Of a stretch of 64,000 nt of DNA, positions 15,944 to 25,185 are shown piece after piece (within the stretch, counting starts at the first letter, position 1; each line of letters begins with the position of its first letter). The DNA is from Cohnella thermotolerans DSM 17683 (GTDB taxonomy: Bacteria; Bacillota; Bacilli; Paenibacillales; Paenibacillaceae): NCBI RefSeq assembly GCF_000429825.1, contig NZ_AUCP01000035.1, positions 1 through 64,000 of the forward strand, given 5' to 3'. The notes under the pieces were generated by a model. It ran no database searches and was not told where the DNA came from. It worked only from the letters and a program-made list of their open reading frames with translations. The position numbers and the translations under genes are program-made.

Positions 15944-18183
15944 GGCGTCTCCCCTCCCTTCACGATGGCGAAGTCCTGCGCCGGCACCTTCACGCTGCCG
16001 ACGTCATACGCCGACTTGCCGTAGTTGACGACGACGCGGTAGCCGCCCTCGTAGATCGTCTCTTTGACCTGCGGAGCCAGCGCGCGGTGGCCGACGATGA
16101 ATTTGTCCTGCACCGGCGCGAGCGCCTCGTCGGCCTTCCGGTACTCTTCGGTCAGCTCGGGCAGCCAATCCCGGCCGTTCATGCTGTAATACCAGGCGGA
16201 ATACGCGCCTTTCAGCCGGTCCGACGGCGCCGTCGTGAGCAGGTAAGTCGGGTATGCCCCGTATTCGATCATCCGCAGGAACTCCGTCCGCGACTCGTTG
16301 CGCAGGTTCGACCATTGGGACGTATAGGGGATGAGCCCGTGCAGCGCGATTTGTGCGAAAGGCACCGCCTCGTCGGTGAAGATGTCGTAGGAATCGTCGT
16401 CCGTCAGCAGCGGGATATGATCGATCAGATCATACGTATAGGCGTTGGCGTTCGACACGGCGACGGAGCCGAGCGTTTGCTTCGTCTGCTCGATCACCTG
16501 CCTCTGAATGCCGATCTCATCGGTGCGGCTCCCCCCGTAACGGCTGTTGAAGTCGGTGGTGAGCCGCTCGCCGATGCCGTTCTCGAAGCGGATGCCGTCC
16601 GCGCCGAGCTTCTTGAATTCCTTCAGATCGGAGGCCAGCGTCTTGCGGTAGAAGCCGGCGCTGACGAGCTTGGCGCCGTCCGGCGCCTCCAGCACATTCC
16701 CCGACAGGTCCCGCACGCCGTCCCGCCGCGACCAGAAGCCGTCGTCTCCGTTGTTGTTCTCCGTATAATTGGCGGTCAGGTAGACGGGAATGCCGAGCGT
16801 ATGCGCGAAGTCGATGAACGCCTTCATCCCCTTGCTGCCCCCGATCCGCGAATCGACGGGAAAATAACCGCCCTGCGTGCTGTAGCCGTCCTGCTGCCAG
16901 CCCGCGTACTGCACGACGATCCGATGAATGCCTTGATCGTAAATCTCTTGCAGCAGCCCCTTCGCCTCCGAGGTCGGCGTGGCCGTCATGTAGTCGTCCA
17001 GCAGCAGCCCTTTGCGAATGTCGCCGCCCATCAGATCCAGGTAGAACGGGATGTCGGACGGAACGTTCGCCAGCCGCTGCACCTTCTGTTCCTTCATTAG
17101 ATAGTTGCGGTAGACGCTGGCCATCCCGACGTAGCCGCTGTCTTCGCCGCTGAGCGGATAGTAGCGTACGGAACGGCGCGGGGATTCGAAGCGGTCCTCG
17201 CCGTACGTGTAGAAGCCCGCGTTCGTGCTGCGGCTGACGCTCTGGAAAAATCGCTTCCGGTACTGCCACTCCGCCGTGACCCAGTTGGACGTTCCGATCG
17301 CGCCGGACGGCGCCGCGAACACTTTGGCGAAGGCCGCCCCGTCCGTCACCACCGCCAGAAACCCTTGATCGCCGGACTTGAGTCCGAATACCGGCAGCAA
17401 GATGCGCTGTCTGTTCGGATCGTCCAGGTAGAAGGCCGCGTCGTCGCCGAAAATGCTGTAATTGTAGACCGATTGCGGCAGAATCCGCCCGGACTTGAAG
17501 CGGATCAGCGAGCCGGAGCCGTCCGGCACGAACAGATAGCCGTCCTGTCCCTTCGTCGCCTGCCCGCCGAACAGCGGGTACAGCTTGACATTCAGCAAGC
17601 TGTTGTCTCCTTCGGCAAGCCCCTGATCCAACAGCGCCGTCTCTACGTAATCGTCGTGCAGCGTCACCTCCACCGGCAGCTTGAAGCCTCCCGCCGGAAG
17701 CACGAACGTCGCGGTGAAGCCGTCCGGCTTCGTCTGGAAGTTCTCTACATAACCTTTCTCATCGACAAGCCCCACCGTCTTCGAGGCCGCCTTGTAGTTC
17801 GACAGATTCGCGTACTCGACAATGACGGGCGAGAGCAGATTGTTTTTCCAGACGCCGGTCAGCTGCTCTTGCTTCCAGTCCTCCGGATCCGGATAAGAAC
17901 GCCAGACTTGCCCGGTCGTCTTGCTGACGACCTGGAAGTGCGCCGTCGCCGGATCGGCCAGAAGCGTCAGCGACGCCGATTCCGCCGCCTTGCGGAAGCT
18001 TCCCTCGTTCGGCAGCTGCGGCCGGAACAGCGCGGCGCCCGCCGGTGTCTCGATCGCGGCCGACGCGGCGGCCTCTTCGGTGCCCGGCGTCTGGGCGACC
18101 CGGAGCGCGAGCCAGCCGATTGCCGCCAGTACGATGGCTCCGGCCAGAAGAGGAACGATGCGGCGCCAAGGCCATCGGTTCAT
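15940..18183 (-). CDS. DUF5696-type, glycosidase-like exoprotein
   Basis: 747 residues. One N-terminal hydrophobic segment (IVPLLAGAIVLAAIGWLALRV, no lipobox) anchors or exports the protein, so the bulk lies outside the membrane. A beta-rich N-terminal half (about residues 60-340) is followed by a barrel-like part with MASVYRNYLM, IVVQYAGWQQDGY, GIPVYLTANYTENN, GADGIRFENGIG and VAVSNANAYTYDLID. The alternation of beta strands ending in acidic or aromatic residues resembles retaining glycoside hydrolases built on a TIM barrel, and the DUF5696 family in Paenibacillaceae has this length. Candidate acidic catalysts lie in FENG and DDSYDIF. Activity is inference. The ATG follows AGGAGG and overlaps the NHL/YIP1 gene end by four bases. 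Confidence 0.75.
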   Translation of the reverse strand: MNRWPWRRIVPLLAGAIVLAAIGWLALRVAQTPGTEEAAASAAIETPAGAALFRPQLPNEGSFRKAAESASLTLLADPATAHFQVVSKTTGQVWRSYPDPEDWKQEQLTGVWKNNLLSPVIVEYANLSNYKAASKTVGLVDEKGYVENFQTKPDGFTATFVLPAGGFKLPVEVTLHDDYVETALLDQGLAEGDNSLLNVKLYPLFGGQATKGQDGYLFVPDGSGSLIRFKSGRILPQSVYNYSIFGDDAAFYLDDPNRQRILLPVFGLKSGDQGFLAVVTDGAAFAKVFAAPSGAIGTSNWVTAEWQYRKRFFQSVSRSTNAGFYTYGEDRFESPRRSVRYYPLSGEDSGYVGMASVYRNYLMKEQKVQRLANVPSDIPFYLDLMGGDIRKGLLLDDYMTATPTSEAKGLLQEIYDQGIHRIVVQYAGWQQDGYSTQGGYFPVDSRIGGSKGMKAFIDFAHTLGIPVYLTANYTENNNGDDGFWSRRDGVRDLSGNVLEAPDGAKLVSAGFYRKTLASDLKEFKKLGADGIRFENGIGERLTTDFNSRYGGSRTDEIGIQRQVIEQTKQTLGSVAVSNANAYTYDLIDHIPLLTDDDSYDIFTDEAVPFAQIALHGLIPYTSQWSNLRNESRTEFLRMIEYGAYPTYLLTTAPSDRLKGAYSAWYYSMNGRDWLPELTEEYRKADEALAPVQDKFIVGHRALAPQVKETIYEGGYRVVVNYGKSAYDVGSVKVPAQDFAIVKGGETP

Positions 18184-20414
18184 CGGATCGCCACCTCCTG
18201 GTAGATGGAATAGATAAAGTCGATCAGTTCGCCGCTCAGGCTGACGAAGATAAAGATCAGCACCGCGATCATCGCCAGCGTCAGCAGCGAGAACAGCATG
18301 TTCAGCAGCGCTTCGCCGACGTTGTAGTTTTGAATGCCCTGCACCATCCAGAAAAATTGCAGCGCCGTCCAGACGAGCATCGCCAGCTGCAGGAAGTCGA
18401 AGATCGGCTTCTCGCTCAGCGTCAGCGCATGCGACAGAATCGTCAGCGGAACGCCGAGGGCAATGATCGGCAGCAGCGCGTAACAGCTGCCGTAGAACAC
18501 GTCGCGGAAGCGGCCTTCGCCCCGCATGAGCGAACTGACCAGATAGTTCGAGACGACCCAGCCGAGCCAGATGCCCGCGAATTGCACGAGCAGCGGTCCC
18601 AGATTGACCCCTTTGTATACGGCGGTGTTAAACGTGAAGCTCGTCCCCGCCTCGATCCACGAGAACGAGGCGACGGCGGCCGCCAGCACAATCAGGCTGC
18701 TGACCGCCCCGGCCTTGCCCTGATAGCGGATGGCGTGATAGCCGTCGATCGGATGCTTCACCAGGTAGCGGACGTGATTGAGCTGCAGGATCAGCTTGTG
18801 CCGCGGCCGCAGCCGCTCCCGCAGGCGGTCCCGCCATTCCCGGTTGCGCGTGAAGCGGTGGAGCAGGAAGGCCGCGAGCAGCACGCCGATCGCCAGATCC
18901 ATCCAGAATGCGAAGTGCCGCTGGAACCAGACGAGCCGGAGCTGCCAGAAGGCGTCGGAATAGCCTTTGTTCACGCCCGCCTTGTAGAACAGCTCCTTCG
19001 CCCGCGAGTAGTCCTCGCGTTCGTAGGCGGCTTTGGCTAGGCCGATCAGCGCCGGCGTGTAGTAGGCGTTCTGCCGGTACACCTCCGCCCAGAGCGGCTC
19101 GCTCTCCGCATAGCGGCCGTCGCGGGTCAGGCTGTTCGCCTGATGAACCAGCGAGCCGAACTCGGTCAGCTGCAGCCGCTGAATGAGGCCGTTCACGCTG
19201 TCGAGCACGAGCAGATCGCCGTCTGCGGTCGTCGCGATCGCGGCTGGCGTGTCGACGATGCCGAGCTTCGGGGAGCCTTCGGCGTGCGTGCCGTTCCAGA
19301 AGAAGAGCAGGCTGCCGTCGCCGTCATACTGACTGATCGTGCCGGTGACCGCGTCGATCACCGTGAAGTTGCCGTCACGGTCGACGGCGATATCCTGCAG
19401 TTGAACCGCCGGCACCCAAGCGGGCGCCGCCGGCGCGACGCTCGAGGAGGACGAAGCGGACGAGGATGTCGTCTGCACCGGAGCGGGCGGCGACAGGTCG
19501 CCGTAATATTCGCCGAACTGCTTTTTCTTTTTCTTCTTGACTTCGAATTCGCCCCCGGTCTCGAGCTGATTGAGGCCGGCGATGTTGAACTTCTTGACCT
19601 GCTCGTTGCGGATGTCCTTCGTCACGGTGTAGATGAAGCCGTCGTCGTCGATCGCGGTATTGACGATCGCCCCCGGCAGCTTGCTCAGCTCGCGCTGGTA
19701 CATCCGCCGCGTATACACGAGCCGCTTGAAGGCATCGAATAGCGTGAAGGCGACCTTGTTGGCGCCGAAGAACGTCTGGAAGCGGCCTTCCGGGTCCAGC
19801 TCCAGCAGCCCTTGGAACGCGCCGAGCGTCGTCACGTACAGGAATCCGCGTTTGTCCACGACCAGCTTCGTCGGCTGGTACTGGAACGAATCCGGCAGAT
19901 AGCTCGATTCCGGACGGCCGTATTCGCGCAGCAGCCTGCCCTCCGGGTCCAGCTTGACGACGCGCCGGTTGCCGGTGTCGGCCACGTAAATGTCGCCGTT
20001 ATCGTCCACGAACAGTCCGCTCGGGCTGCTGAGCGGGCTCTCCTTCACCGCAAACGTTGCGAGCAGGTTCCCCTGCCGATCCAGCTTCACGATCCGGTTG
20101 TTGCCCGTGTCCGCAATGTAGATCCGGTCCTGCCGGTCGACGAACAGGTCCTGCGGCTGGCTCAGTCCGGCGGGAAGCGGCTCCTCGCCGGCCGCGGCCT
20201 GCCCGCTGTCCGCACTCTCGCCGCCGGCTCCCAGATTAAAGCCGATCACGCCGGCCGGCCGGTAAGCGGACTGAATTTGCATATATTGCTGATAGGCGTC
20301 TTTGTAATAGGTCGCATAAGGGGAATATGCGTCCGCCGCGGCCGGCTTCAGCGCCGCTGTCAAAGCCGCCGCCAGAACCGCCGCCGAGACGCGCAACCAC
20401 CACCGACTGTTCAT
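18180..20414 (-). CDS. Secreted beta-propeller (NHL repeats) fused to YIP1-like membrane domain
   Basis: 744 residues. A cleavable-looking signal peptide (to about residue 29) is followed by NHL repeats, for example LFVDRQDRIYIADTGNNRIV and LFVDDNGDIYVADTGNRRVV, forming an extracellular propeller. A lysine run (KKKKKK) and a Ser-rich linker interrupt it. A short TPR-like segment (AESEPLWAEVYRQNAYY) leads to one membrane segment, then a cytoplasmic part and about five more membrane segments resembling the YIP1 family. NHL propellers bind proteins or carbohydrates; a scaffold role on the cell surface for the importers is possible. I prefer ATG 20414 with GGGGAGGG upstream over the longer frame. 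It lies 19 bases after a permease gene. Confidence 0.8.
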   Translation of the reverse strand: MNSRWWLRVSAAVLAAALTAALKPAAADAYSPYATYYKDAYQQYMQIQSAYRPAGVIGFNLGAGGESADSGQAAAGEEPLPAGLSQPQDLFVDRQDRIYIADTGNNRIVKLDRQGNLLATFAVKESPLSSPSGLFVDDNGDIYVADTGNRRVVKLDPEGRLLREYGRPESSYLPDSFQYQPTKLVVDKRGFLYVTTLGAFQGLLELDPEGRFQTFFGANKVAFTLFDAFKRLVYTRRMYQRELSKLPGAIVNTAIDDDGFIYTVTKDIRNEQVKKFNIAGLNQLETGGEFEVKKKKKKQFGEYYGDLSPPAPVQTTSSSASSSSSVAPAAPAWVPAVQLQDIAVDRDGNFTVIDAVTGTISQYDGDGSLLFFWNGTHAEGSPKLGIVDTPAAIATTADGDLLVLDSVNGLIQRLQLTEFGSLVHQANSLTRDGRYAESEPLWAEVYRQNAYYTPALIGLAKAAYEREDYSRAKELFYKAGVNKGYSDAFWQLRLVWFQRHFAFWMDLAIGVLLAAFLLHRFTRNREWRDRLRERLRPRHKLILQLNHVRYLVKHPIDGYHAIRYQGKAGAVSSLIVLAAAVASFSWIEAGTSFTFNTAVYKGVNLGPLLVQFAGIWLGWVVSNYLVSSLMRGEGRFRDVFYGSCYALLPIIALGVPLTILSHALTLSEKPIFDFLQLAMLVWTALQFFWMVQGIQNYNVGEALLNMLFSLLTLAMIAVLIFIFVSLSGELIDFIYSIYQEVAIR

Positions 20415-20433
20415 GCTGCGCCCTCCCCTTGTC

Positions 20434-21282
20434 TCATTTGATGCCGGAATGGGCCATCGTATCGATGACTTTCCGCTGCAGAAGGATAAAGAACACGAGA
20501 TTGGGCAGGAGCACAATCAGCGTCGCCACCGCCGCCGCTCCCTGACGGGCGACATTGTTGGCCAGGTTGCTCGTCAGCGTCGACAGGAAGAACGGGAACG
20601 TCTTCATGTCGTCGTCCTGCATAAAATAGGCGGATGTCTCCAGATTGCTCCACGAGCCTTGGAAGGCCAGAATGGCGACCGTCGCGACGGCCGGCATGCA
20701 GACCGGCACGGCGATCTTCAGGAACAGCCCGAATTCGGTCGCGCCGTCGATGCGCGCCGCTTCGAGCAGCGAATTCGGAATCTGCTCCATGAACTGCTTG
20801 AGCAGGAAGACGCCGACCGGCAGCGCAAGCAGCGGCAGGATGTGGCCCGGATACGTGTTCATCAGCCCCAGGCGGCTGACGACCAGGTAGCGCGGAATCT
20901 GCACCACCTCCGGCGCGAACATCAGCATCAGCACGATCGTCGAGAAGACGAGCTGCCGGCCGGGGAACGGATGCTTGGCGAGCGCGTAGCCGCACATCGC
21001 GCTGATGATCGTCGACAGCACGACCGTCAGCGCGGAGACGACGATGCTGTTGAACAGGTAGCGCGAGAGCGGAATGAGCGAATTCGACGTCACCTGCATC
21101 AGCTCGACAAAGTTCTGCGTCGTCGGATGCTTCACCAGAAATTCGGGCGGATAGACGAACAACTCGTCGTACGGCTTGAACGCATGGCTGATGATAAAGA
21201 CGATCGGCAGCAGCATGAACGCCGCGAAGAGCAGCATCAGGACGACAAACGATATGCGCGACAGCGAAAAACGGAGTCTCAT
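20434..21282 (-). CDS. CUT1 ABC transporter permease (MalG type)
   Basis: Membrane subunit of the first importer in the locus. Six membrane segments are apparent; the EAA loop is LEAARIDGATEFGLFLKIAVP, and the end reads VIDTMAHSGIK as expected for MalG-like proteins. The start has a weak GAGGG-containing site that overlaps the end of the preceding permease gene (two bases between stop and start), so the two halves are coupled. It is followed closely by the propeller protein. Confidence 0.9.
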   Translation of the reverse strand: MRLRFSLSRISFVVLMLLFAAFMLLPIVFIISHAFKPYDELFVYPPEFLVKHPTTQNFVELMQVTSNSLIPLSRYLFNSIVVSALTVVLSTIISAMCGYALAKHPFPGRQLVFSTIVLMLMFAPEVVQIPRYLVVSRLGLMNTYPGHILPLLALPVGVFLLKQFMEQIPNSLLEAARIDGATEFGLFLKIAVPVCMPAVATVAILAFQGSWSNLETSAYFMQDDDMKTFPFFLSTLTSNLANNVARQGAAAVATLIVLLPNLVFFILLQRKVIDTMAHSGIK

Positions 21283-21284
21283 GC

Positions 21285-22181
21285 CTATTCATCCCTCGTT
21301 CCGAACAATCTCCAGCTCAGCCGGTTGGAAGCGTACATCAGCAGCAGGAGAAAGACCGAAATCGCGGCGGCGTAACCCATCTCGTAACGAATGAAGCCGA
21401 AGTCGTGAATGTGGTTGACGATCAGGTTGCCCCCGTACTGCGGCGTCGGATTCTGCCCCGACAGCTCCACGCCGATCTGCCCGGTCTTCAGCGTCGTGAC
21501 GATGGCCATGACGCAGCCGAACAGCATTTGCGGCTTCATCGAAGGGATGGTCAAATACCAGACCTCCTGCAGCCGGCTGCGGATGCCGTCGATGCGGCCG
21601 GCCTCGTACAGCTGCGGGTCGACGTTGAGAATGCCCGCCAGCATCGCCAGAAAGCCGACGCCCATGCTCGACCAGAGCGAGACGACGATCATCGAGCCCA
21701 TGAGCAGATGCGGATCGGTCACCCACAGCTTCGGAACGGAGATCAGGCCCTGGTTCAGCAAGAAGCTGTTCAAATAGCCGATGCGGTCGCCCGACAGCAG
21801 CGGCAGCCAGATGATCGTCATCGCCGTGCCGGCCGTCAGCGACGGCGCGTAGACGGCCAGCGCCACCCACTTGCGCAGCCGCTTGCCGAGCAGGGAGATG
21901 AGCCAGGCCAGAACGAATCCCGCCGCGTAGCCGCCCGGTCCGACGACGATGGCGAACTTGAACGTGTTCGGCAGCGCGTACTGCAGGAACAGCAGATCCT
22001 GAGAGATCAAATATTGGAAGTTGCTCCAGCCGATGAACCGCGGCGGTTCGATCCCGTTGTAGTACGTAAAGCTGAGCCCCGCCGTCATGACGACCGGAAT
22101 GACGATAAAGGCCAGGAAGACGAGCATGAACGGAGCGATGAACAGATACGAGACGCGATATGACCAGATTCTACTCCACAT
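21285..22181 (-). CDS. CUT1 ABC transporter permease (MalF type)
   Basis: Partner of 20434-21282. First membrane segment YLFIAPFMLVFLAFIVIP; EAA loop YEAGRIDGIRSRLQEVWYLT followed by IPSMKP, a slightly altered form with Gly in place of the second Ala. The ATG overlaps the end of the large binding-protein gene by 11 bases (22171-22181). Length 298 residues is normal. Confidence 0.9.
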   Translation of the reverse strand: MWSRIWSYRVSYLFIAPFMLVFLAFIVIPVVMTAGLSFTYYNGIEPPRFIGWSNFQYLISQDLLFLQYALPNTFKFAIVVGPGGYAAGFVLAWLISLLGKRLRKWVALAVYAPSLTAGTAMTIIWLPLLSGDRIGYLNSFLLNQGLISVPKLWVTDPHLLMGSMIVVSLWSSMGVGFLAMLAGILNVDPQLYEAGRIDGIRSRLQEVWYLTIPSMKPQMLFGCVMAIVTTLKTGQIGVELSGQNPTPQYGGNLIVNHIHDFGFIRYEMGYAAAISVFLLLLMYASNRLSWRLFGTRDE

Positions 22182-25158
22182 AAGGATCGATTCCTTCCCA
22201 CGGCTTGCGGATCACCGGAATGTCCAGCCGCTTCAACCGGTTGCCGCCGGCGTCGACGAAGCCGAATTCCTGCTGCTTGCGGCGAAGCTCCCGGTTGATG
22301 TCACGGTTGGCTTGCTCCAGAGAAGCGCGGTAGTTGACCTTGCTCACGACCGTCCGGTTCCAGGCGTTGTTCAGCTCTCTCGTCAGGAAGTAGCCGCCGG
22401 GCACGTTCGGAATGTCTTTGTACCAGCGCCACTGCTCGAGAATGACGCGGGCGTCCTCCTTCTTCCAGGGAAGCCGGGAGAACGCTTCGACATTGGCCGT
22501 GTTCCAACGGAAGGCGACGCCGTTGATCGCCTCCAGATCCTCTCCGAACGCCTGCTGGACATCGGCCGACGTCCACCATTGCAGGAACCGCCACGCTTCG
22601 TCCTTCTTGTTCGAGCGCTTGAACATGACGTCCGTCTGCTGGCCTCCGCCCGCCCAATGGGTGACCGTCCCGTCCGCCTGGCGGACGCCGGGGATCACCG
22701 CGATGCCCCAGCGGCCGTTCAGTTCGGGCGCGGCCGCGGCCAGCTGCACGTACGTGTTGTAGTCGGAGATGCCGATCGGCATCGTGCCGTCGCGGAAGTG
22801 CTCGTAGAAGCTCGGCACCTGCTGCTCGACGGCGTACGTCGTGAACAGATCCGTCCACCGCTTGAACGCGCTGAACGCCGCGGGCGTGTCGAGCGCCGTC
22901 TTCAAGCCGTCCTGATCGTAAAACTCGACATTGTTGTTGTAGAAATATTGCGAGAATTGCGTCGGATCGACATAGAAGTTCATCGCGTTCTGCTGCAGCG
23001 TCGGCAGCATCGCGTACACGTCGTCCCACGTCTGAGGCACCTTCAGGCCGAGGCGGTCCAGAATGTCCTGACGGTAGAAGAGCACTTGGAACGACTGCGT
23101 CTCCGGCAGCGCGTAATAGCCGCCGTCGTAATACAGCGGGAGCCAGGAGCCCGGGCTGAACCGTTTGTACGTGTCGTCGAAGCCGCTCATCTCCGACAGA
23201 TCCTGCAGGCTGCCGCGAATGGCCAGGTCGACCGGCATATCCTGCGTCAATCCGAGCGCAAGGTCGGGTTGAACGCCGGCCGCGTTGGACAGCAGCAGCA
23301 GCTCCTGATTGGCGATCAGGTTCACCTTGACCTGAATGCCGGTGGCTGGCGTAAACTCTTCGTCCGCCAGCTGCTGCAGCTGGTCGACGTAGTCGCGGCC
23401 GCGCCGCACCCAGACGTTCAGCTTCGTGTCGTCCGTCTTCGCGATGCTGTCCCGGCTGTTGAACGAATAGGCGAAGTTTTGCAGACTGCCGGTCACCCGG
23501 TTCCAGATGGACGCCTTCATGCTCGGGAACTTGGCGTCCTTCGGCGCGATATACAGCTCGTCGAGCTGCAGCGCCTGATCCAGCAGCGAGTCGGCTGACA
23601 CATTCAGCTTCTCTCGGATCGCCGTAATCTCGTCCGTGTTGTACGGAATATCCTCCGGTTTCTTTAGAATCGTACGGATGTCCTTGGCGCCCGCCTTCAG
23701 CGCTTGACTGACGGCGTCCGAACCGCCGTTGATCCGCACGGAATCGTCCGCCAGCCGATCCATTCGTTCCGCCAGCTCCTGCAGCTTGCCGGGCAGCTCC
23801 GGATAATCCCGCTCCGGCACCCACGTCCGGTTGCGGTCGATGACCGCTCCGACTAGCCCGCGAAGGTCCCAGTTCACGGAATCGAGATCGTCGGACAGAT
23901 GCTGAATCCCTTCCAGCACCGGTTGCACGGGTGCATGGGTGACCGCCAGCGAGATTTGGTGCGTCCCCTTTGTCAGATAAACCAGATAGGGTTTGCCGTC
24001 GCCGTCGGCGATCACCTTGCCCTTCCAACTCGCGGTATAGGGAAATGCGTAGGCTTCGAATTCCCGGAACGGCACCCGGCCGTCGATCCGGATCGTGCGG
24101 AACGACGTCTTCTGCGACACGAGATTTTGCAGCATGCGGAACGCGAACTTGTACTCGCCGTCGGCCGGCACCTCGAACGTCCACGTGATTTCCTGATTTT
24201 GTTCCACCCATCTTGTCCCGCCGACGGTGTTGTAGGTAATTCTCCCTTTCGCGCGGGGCACGCTGCGCGGATCCCGGTCCGAGAACAGCTTGATGGCGGT
24301 GTCGTTCTTGTATGTAAAATCTTCGGCCTGGATTGTCTGCGCTTTGCCTTGCGACCGCTGCGCTTCCGGCGTCTGCTCCGGATACCCGGCGGAGACTTCG
24401 GCATAGGATGCAACCGGCTTGCTCGGCGCCAGATCGAACCGCTCCAGCGCAACGGGCTCGTTGCCGGAGAAGCGAATGACATGCTTGCCCTGCGTGAAAT
24501 ACCATTGCAGCGGTTCGGAATAACCGCCGGCCGCGTCGAGCAGCGGCTTCACGCTCCAATCCGACACCTCTTCGGAGCGCGGCCGGATCTGGTCGCCGTC
24601 GGCATTCTTCAGGATTGGACGATCGTCCTTCCAGAGACGGTACAGCGCGGTTGAGGAAGATTCTTCGAACTGGCGCTCCCCGTCGATCGAGACGTCCCAC
24701 AGAATCGGTCCCGTGCCTTCTCCGGCGATCGGTTCGTAGGAGACGTCGATCTCGTACAGTGCGCTCTCCGGCACGCTCGCCTCGTACTCCACCCAGTTCT
24801 CGTTCGAGGAGCGCCACAGCAGCACTCCCGACTTGCCCGCGTAGTCGCCGATCGTCAGCTTCGCGGCATCCGAGACGCGATGCGGCTGCCCCGCGTCGAC
24901 CGACACCGTCTGCCGGGCGCCGGCGATCCCCTTCGCTTGCCACTCGAGCTTCTTATCCGCATAAGAGGGATCCCTATGGATGGAAGTCTCCGAAGGAGCA
25001 ACGGCGGCCTGCGCCTGCCGGACGGACCCCGCCGCGGCATCGCCGCCCGTATCCGCTGGGCCGCCGGATTCGGAGAAGCCGAGCTGCGACGGAATGACGA
25101 AGATCAGAGCGGCGGCCGGGACAAGAGCGCAAGCTTTCTGCCACAATCGAATATTCAA
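22171..25158 (-). CDS. 995-residue binding protein with N-terminal carbohydrate-binding-like modules
   Basis: A composite exoprotein. Residues 1-30 form a signal sequence without a lipobox Cys. Two beta-sandwich-like modules follow (roughly 45-230 and 265-400), with phrases such as WVEYEASVPESALYEIDVSY and later ITWTFEVPADGEYKFAFRML that match galactose-binding-like/CBM6-CBM35 folds. A helical stretch (about 400-540) leads to a family 1 sugar-binding-protein domain (from about 560) with QPDLALGLTQDM, YALPETQSFQVLFYR, GTMPIGISDYNTY and AWRFLQWWTS. Normal binding proteins are 400-550 residues. Start is TTG 25158 with GGAAGGAGAGG upstream. It comes right after the ATPase gene and before two permeases. 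I infer that the extra modules hold the polymer near the transporter. Confidence 0.85.
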   Translation of the reverse strand: MNIRLWQKACALVPAAALIFVIPSQLGFSESGGPADTGGDAAAGSVRQAQAAVAPSETSIHRDPSYADKKLEWQAKGIAGARQTVSVDAGQPHRVSDAAKLTIGDYAGKSGVLLWRSSNENWVEYEASVPESALYEIDVSYEPIAGEGTGPILWDVSIDGERQFEESSSTALYRLWKDDRPILKNADGDQIRPRSEEVSDWSVKPLLDAAGGYSEPLQWYFTQGKHVIRFSGNEPVALERFDLAPSKPVASYAEVSAGYPEQTPEAQRSQGKAQTIQAEDFTYKNDTAIKLFSDRDPRSVPRAKGRITYNTVGGTRWVEQNQEITWTFEVPADGEYKFAFRMLQNLVSQKTSFRTIRIDGRVPFREFEAYAFPYTASWKGKVIADGDGKPYLVYLTKGTHQISLAVTHAPVQPVLEGIQHLSDDLDSVNWDLRGLVGAVIDRNRTWVPERDYPELPGKLQELAERMDRLADDSVRINGGSDAVSQALKAGAKDIRTILKKPEDIPYNTDEITAIREKLNVSADSLLDQALQLDELYIAPKDAKFPSMKASIWNRVTGSLQNFAYSFNSRDSIAKTDDTKLNVWVRRGRDYVDQLQQLADEEFTPATGIQVKVNLIANQELLLLSNAAGVQPDLALGLTQDMPVDLAIRGSLQDLSEMSGFDDTYKRFSPGSWLPLYYDGGYYALPETQSFQVLFYRQDILDRLGLKVPQTWDDVYAMLPTLQQNAMNFYVDPTQFSQYFYNNNVEFYDQDGLKTALDTPAAFSAFKRWTDLFTTYAVEQQVPSFYEHFRDGTMPIGISDYNTYVQLAAAAPELNGRWGIAVIPGVRQADGTVTHWAGGGQQTDVMFKRSNKKDEAWRFLQWWTSADVQQAFGEDLEAINGVAFRWNTANVEAFSRLPWKKEDARVILEQWRWYKDIPNVPGGYFLTRELNNAWNRTVVSKVNYRASLEQANRDINRELRRKQQEFGFVDAGGNRLKRLDIPVIRKPWEGIDPYVE

Positions 25159-25185
25159 TGTTGTCCTCTCCTTCCAGACGGAGGT

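Noticed and set aside
13703-16024. Plus-strand open frame of 773 codons
   Set aside because: It runs antisense to three well-supported transporter genes, is rich in Arg, His, Gln and Asp, has no ribosome-binding site and no family motif. Long antisense frames are expected at this GC content.
16087-19742. Several plus-strand frames of 200-340 codons
   Set aside because: Shadows of the DUF5696 and propeller/YIP1 genes; same skewed composition as other antisense frames.
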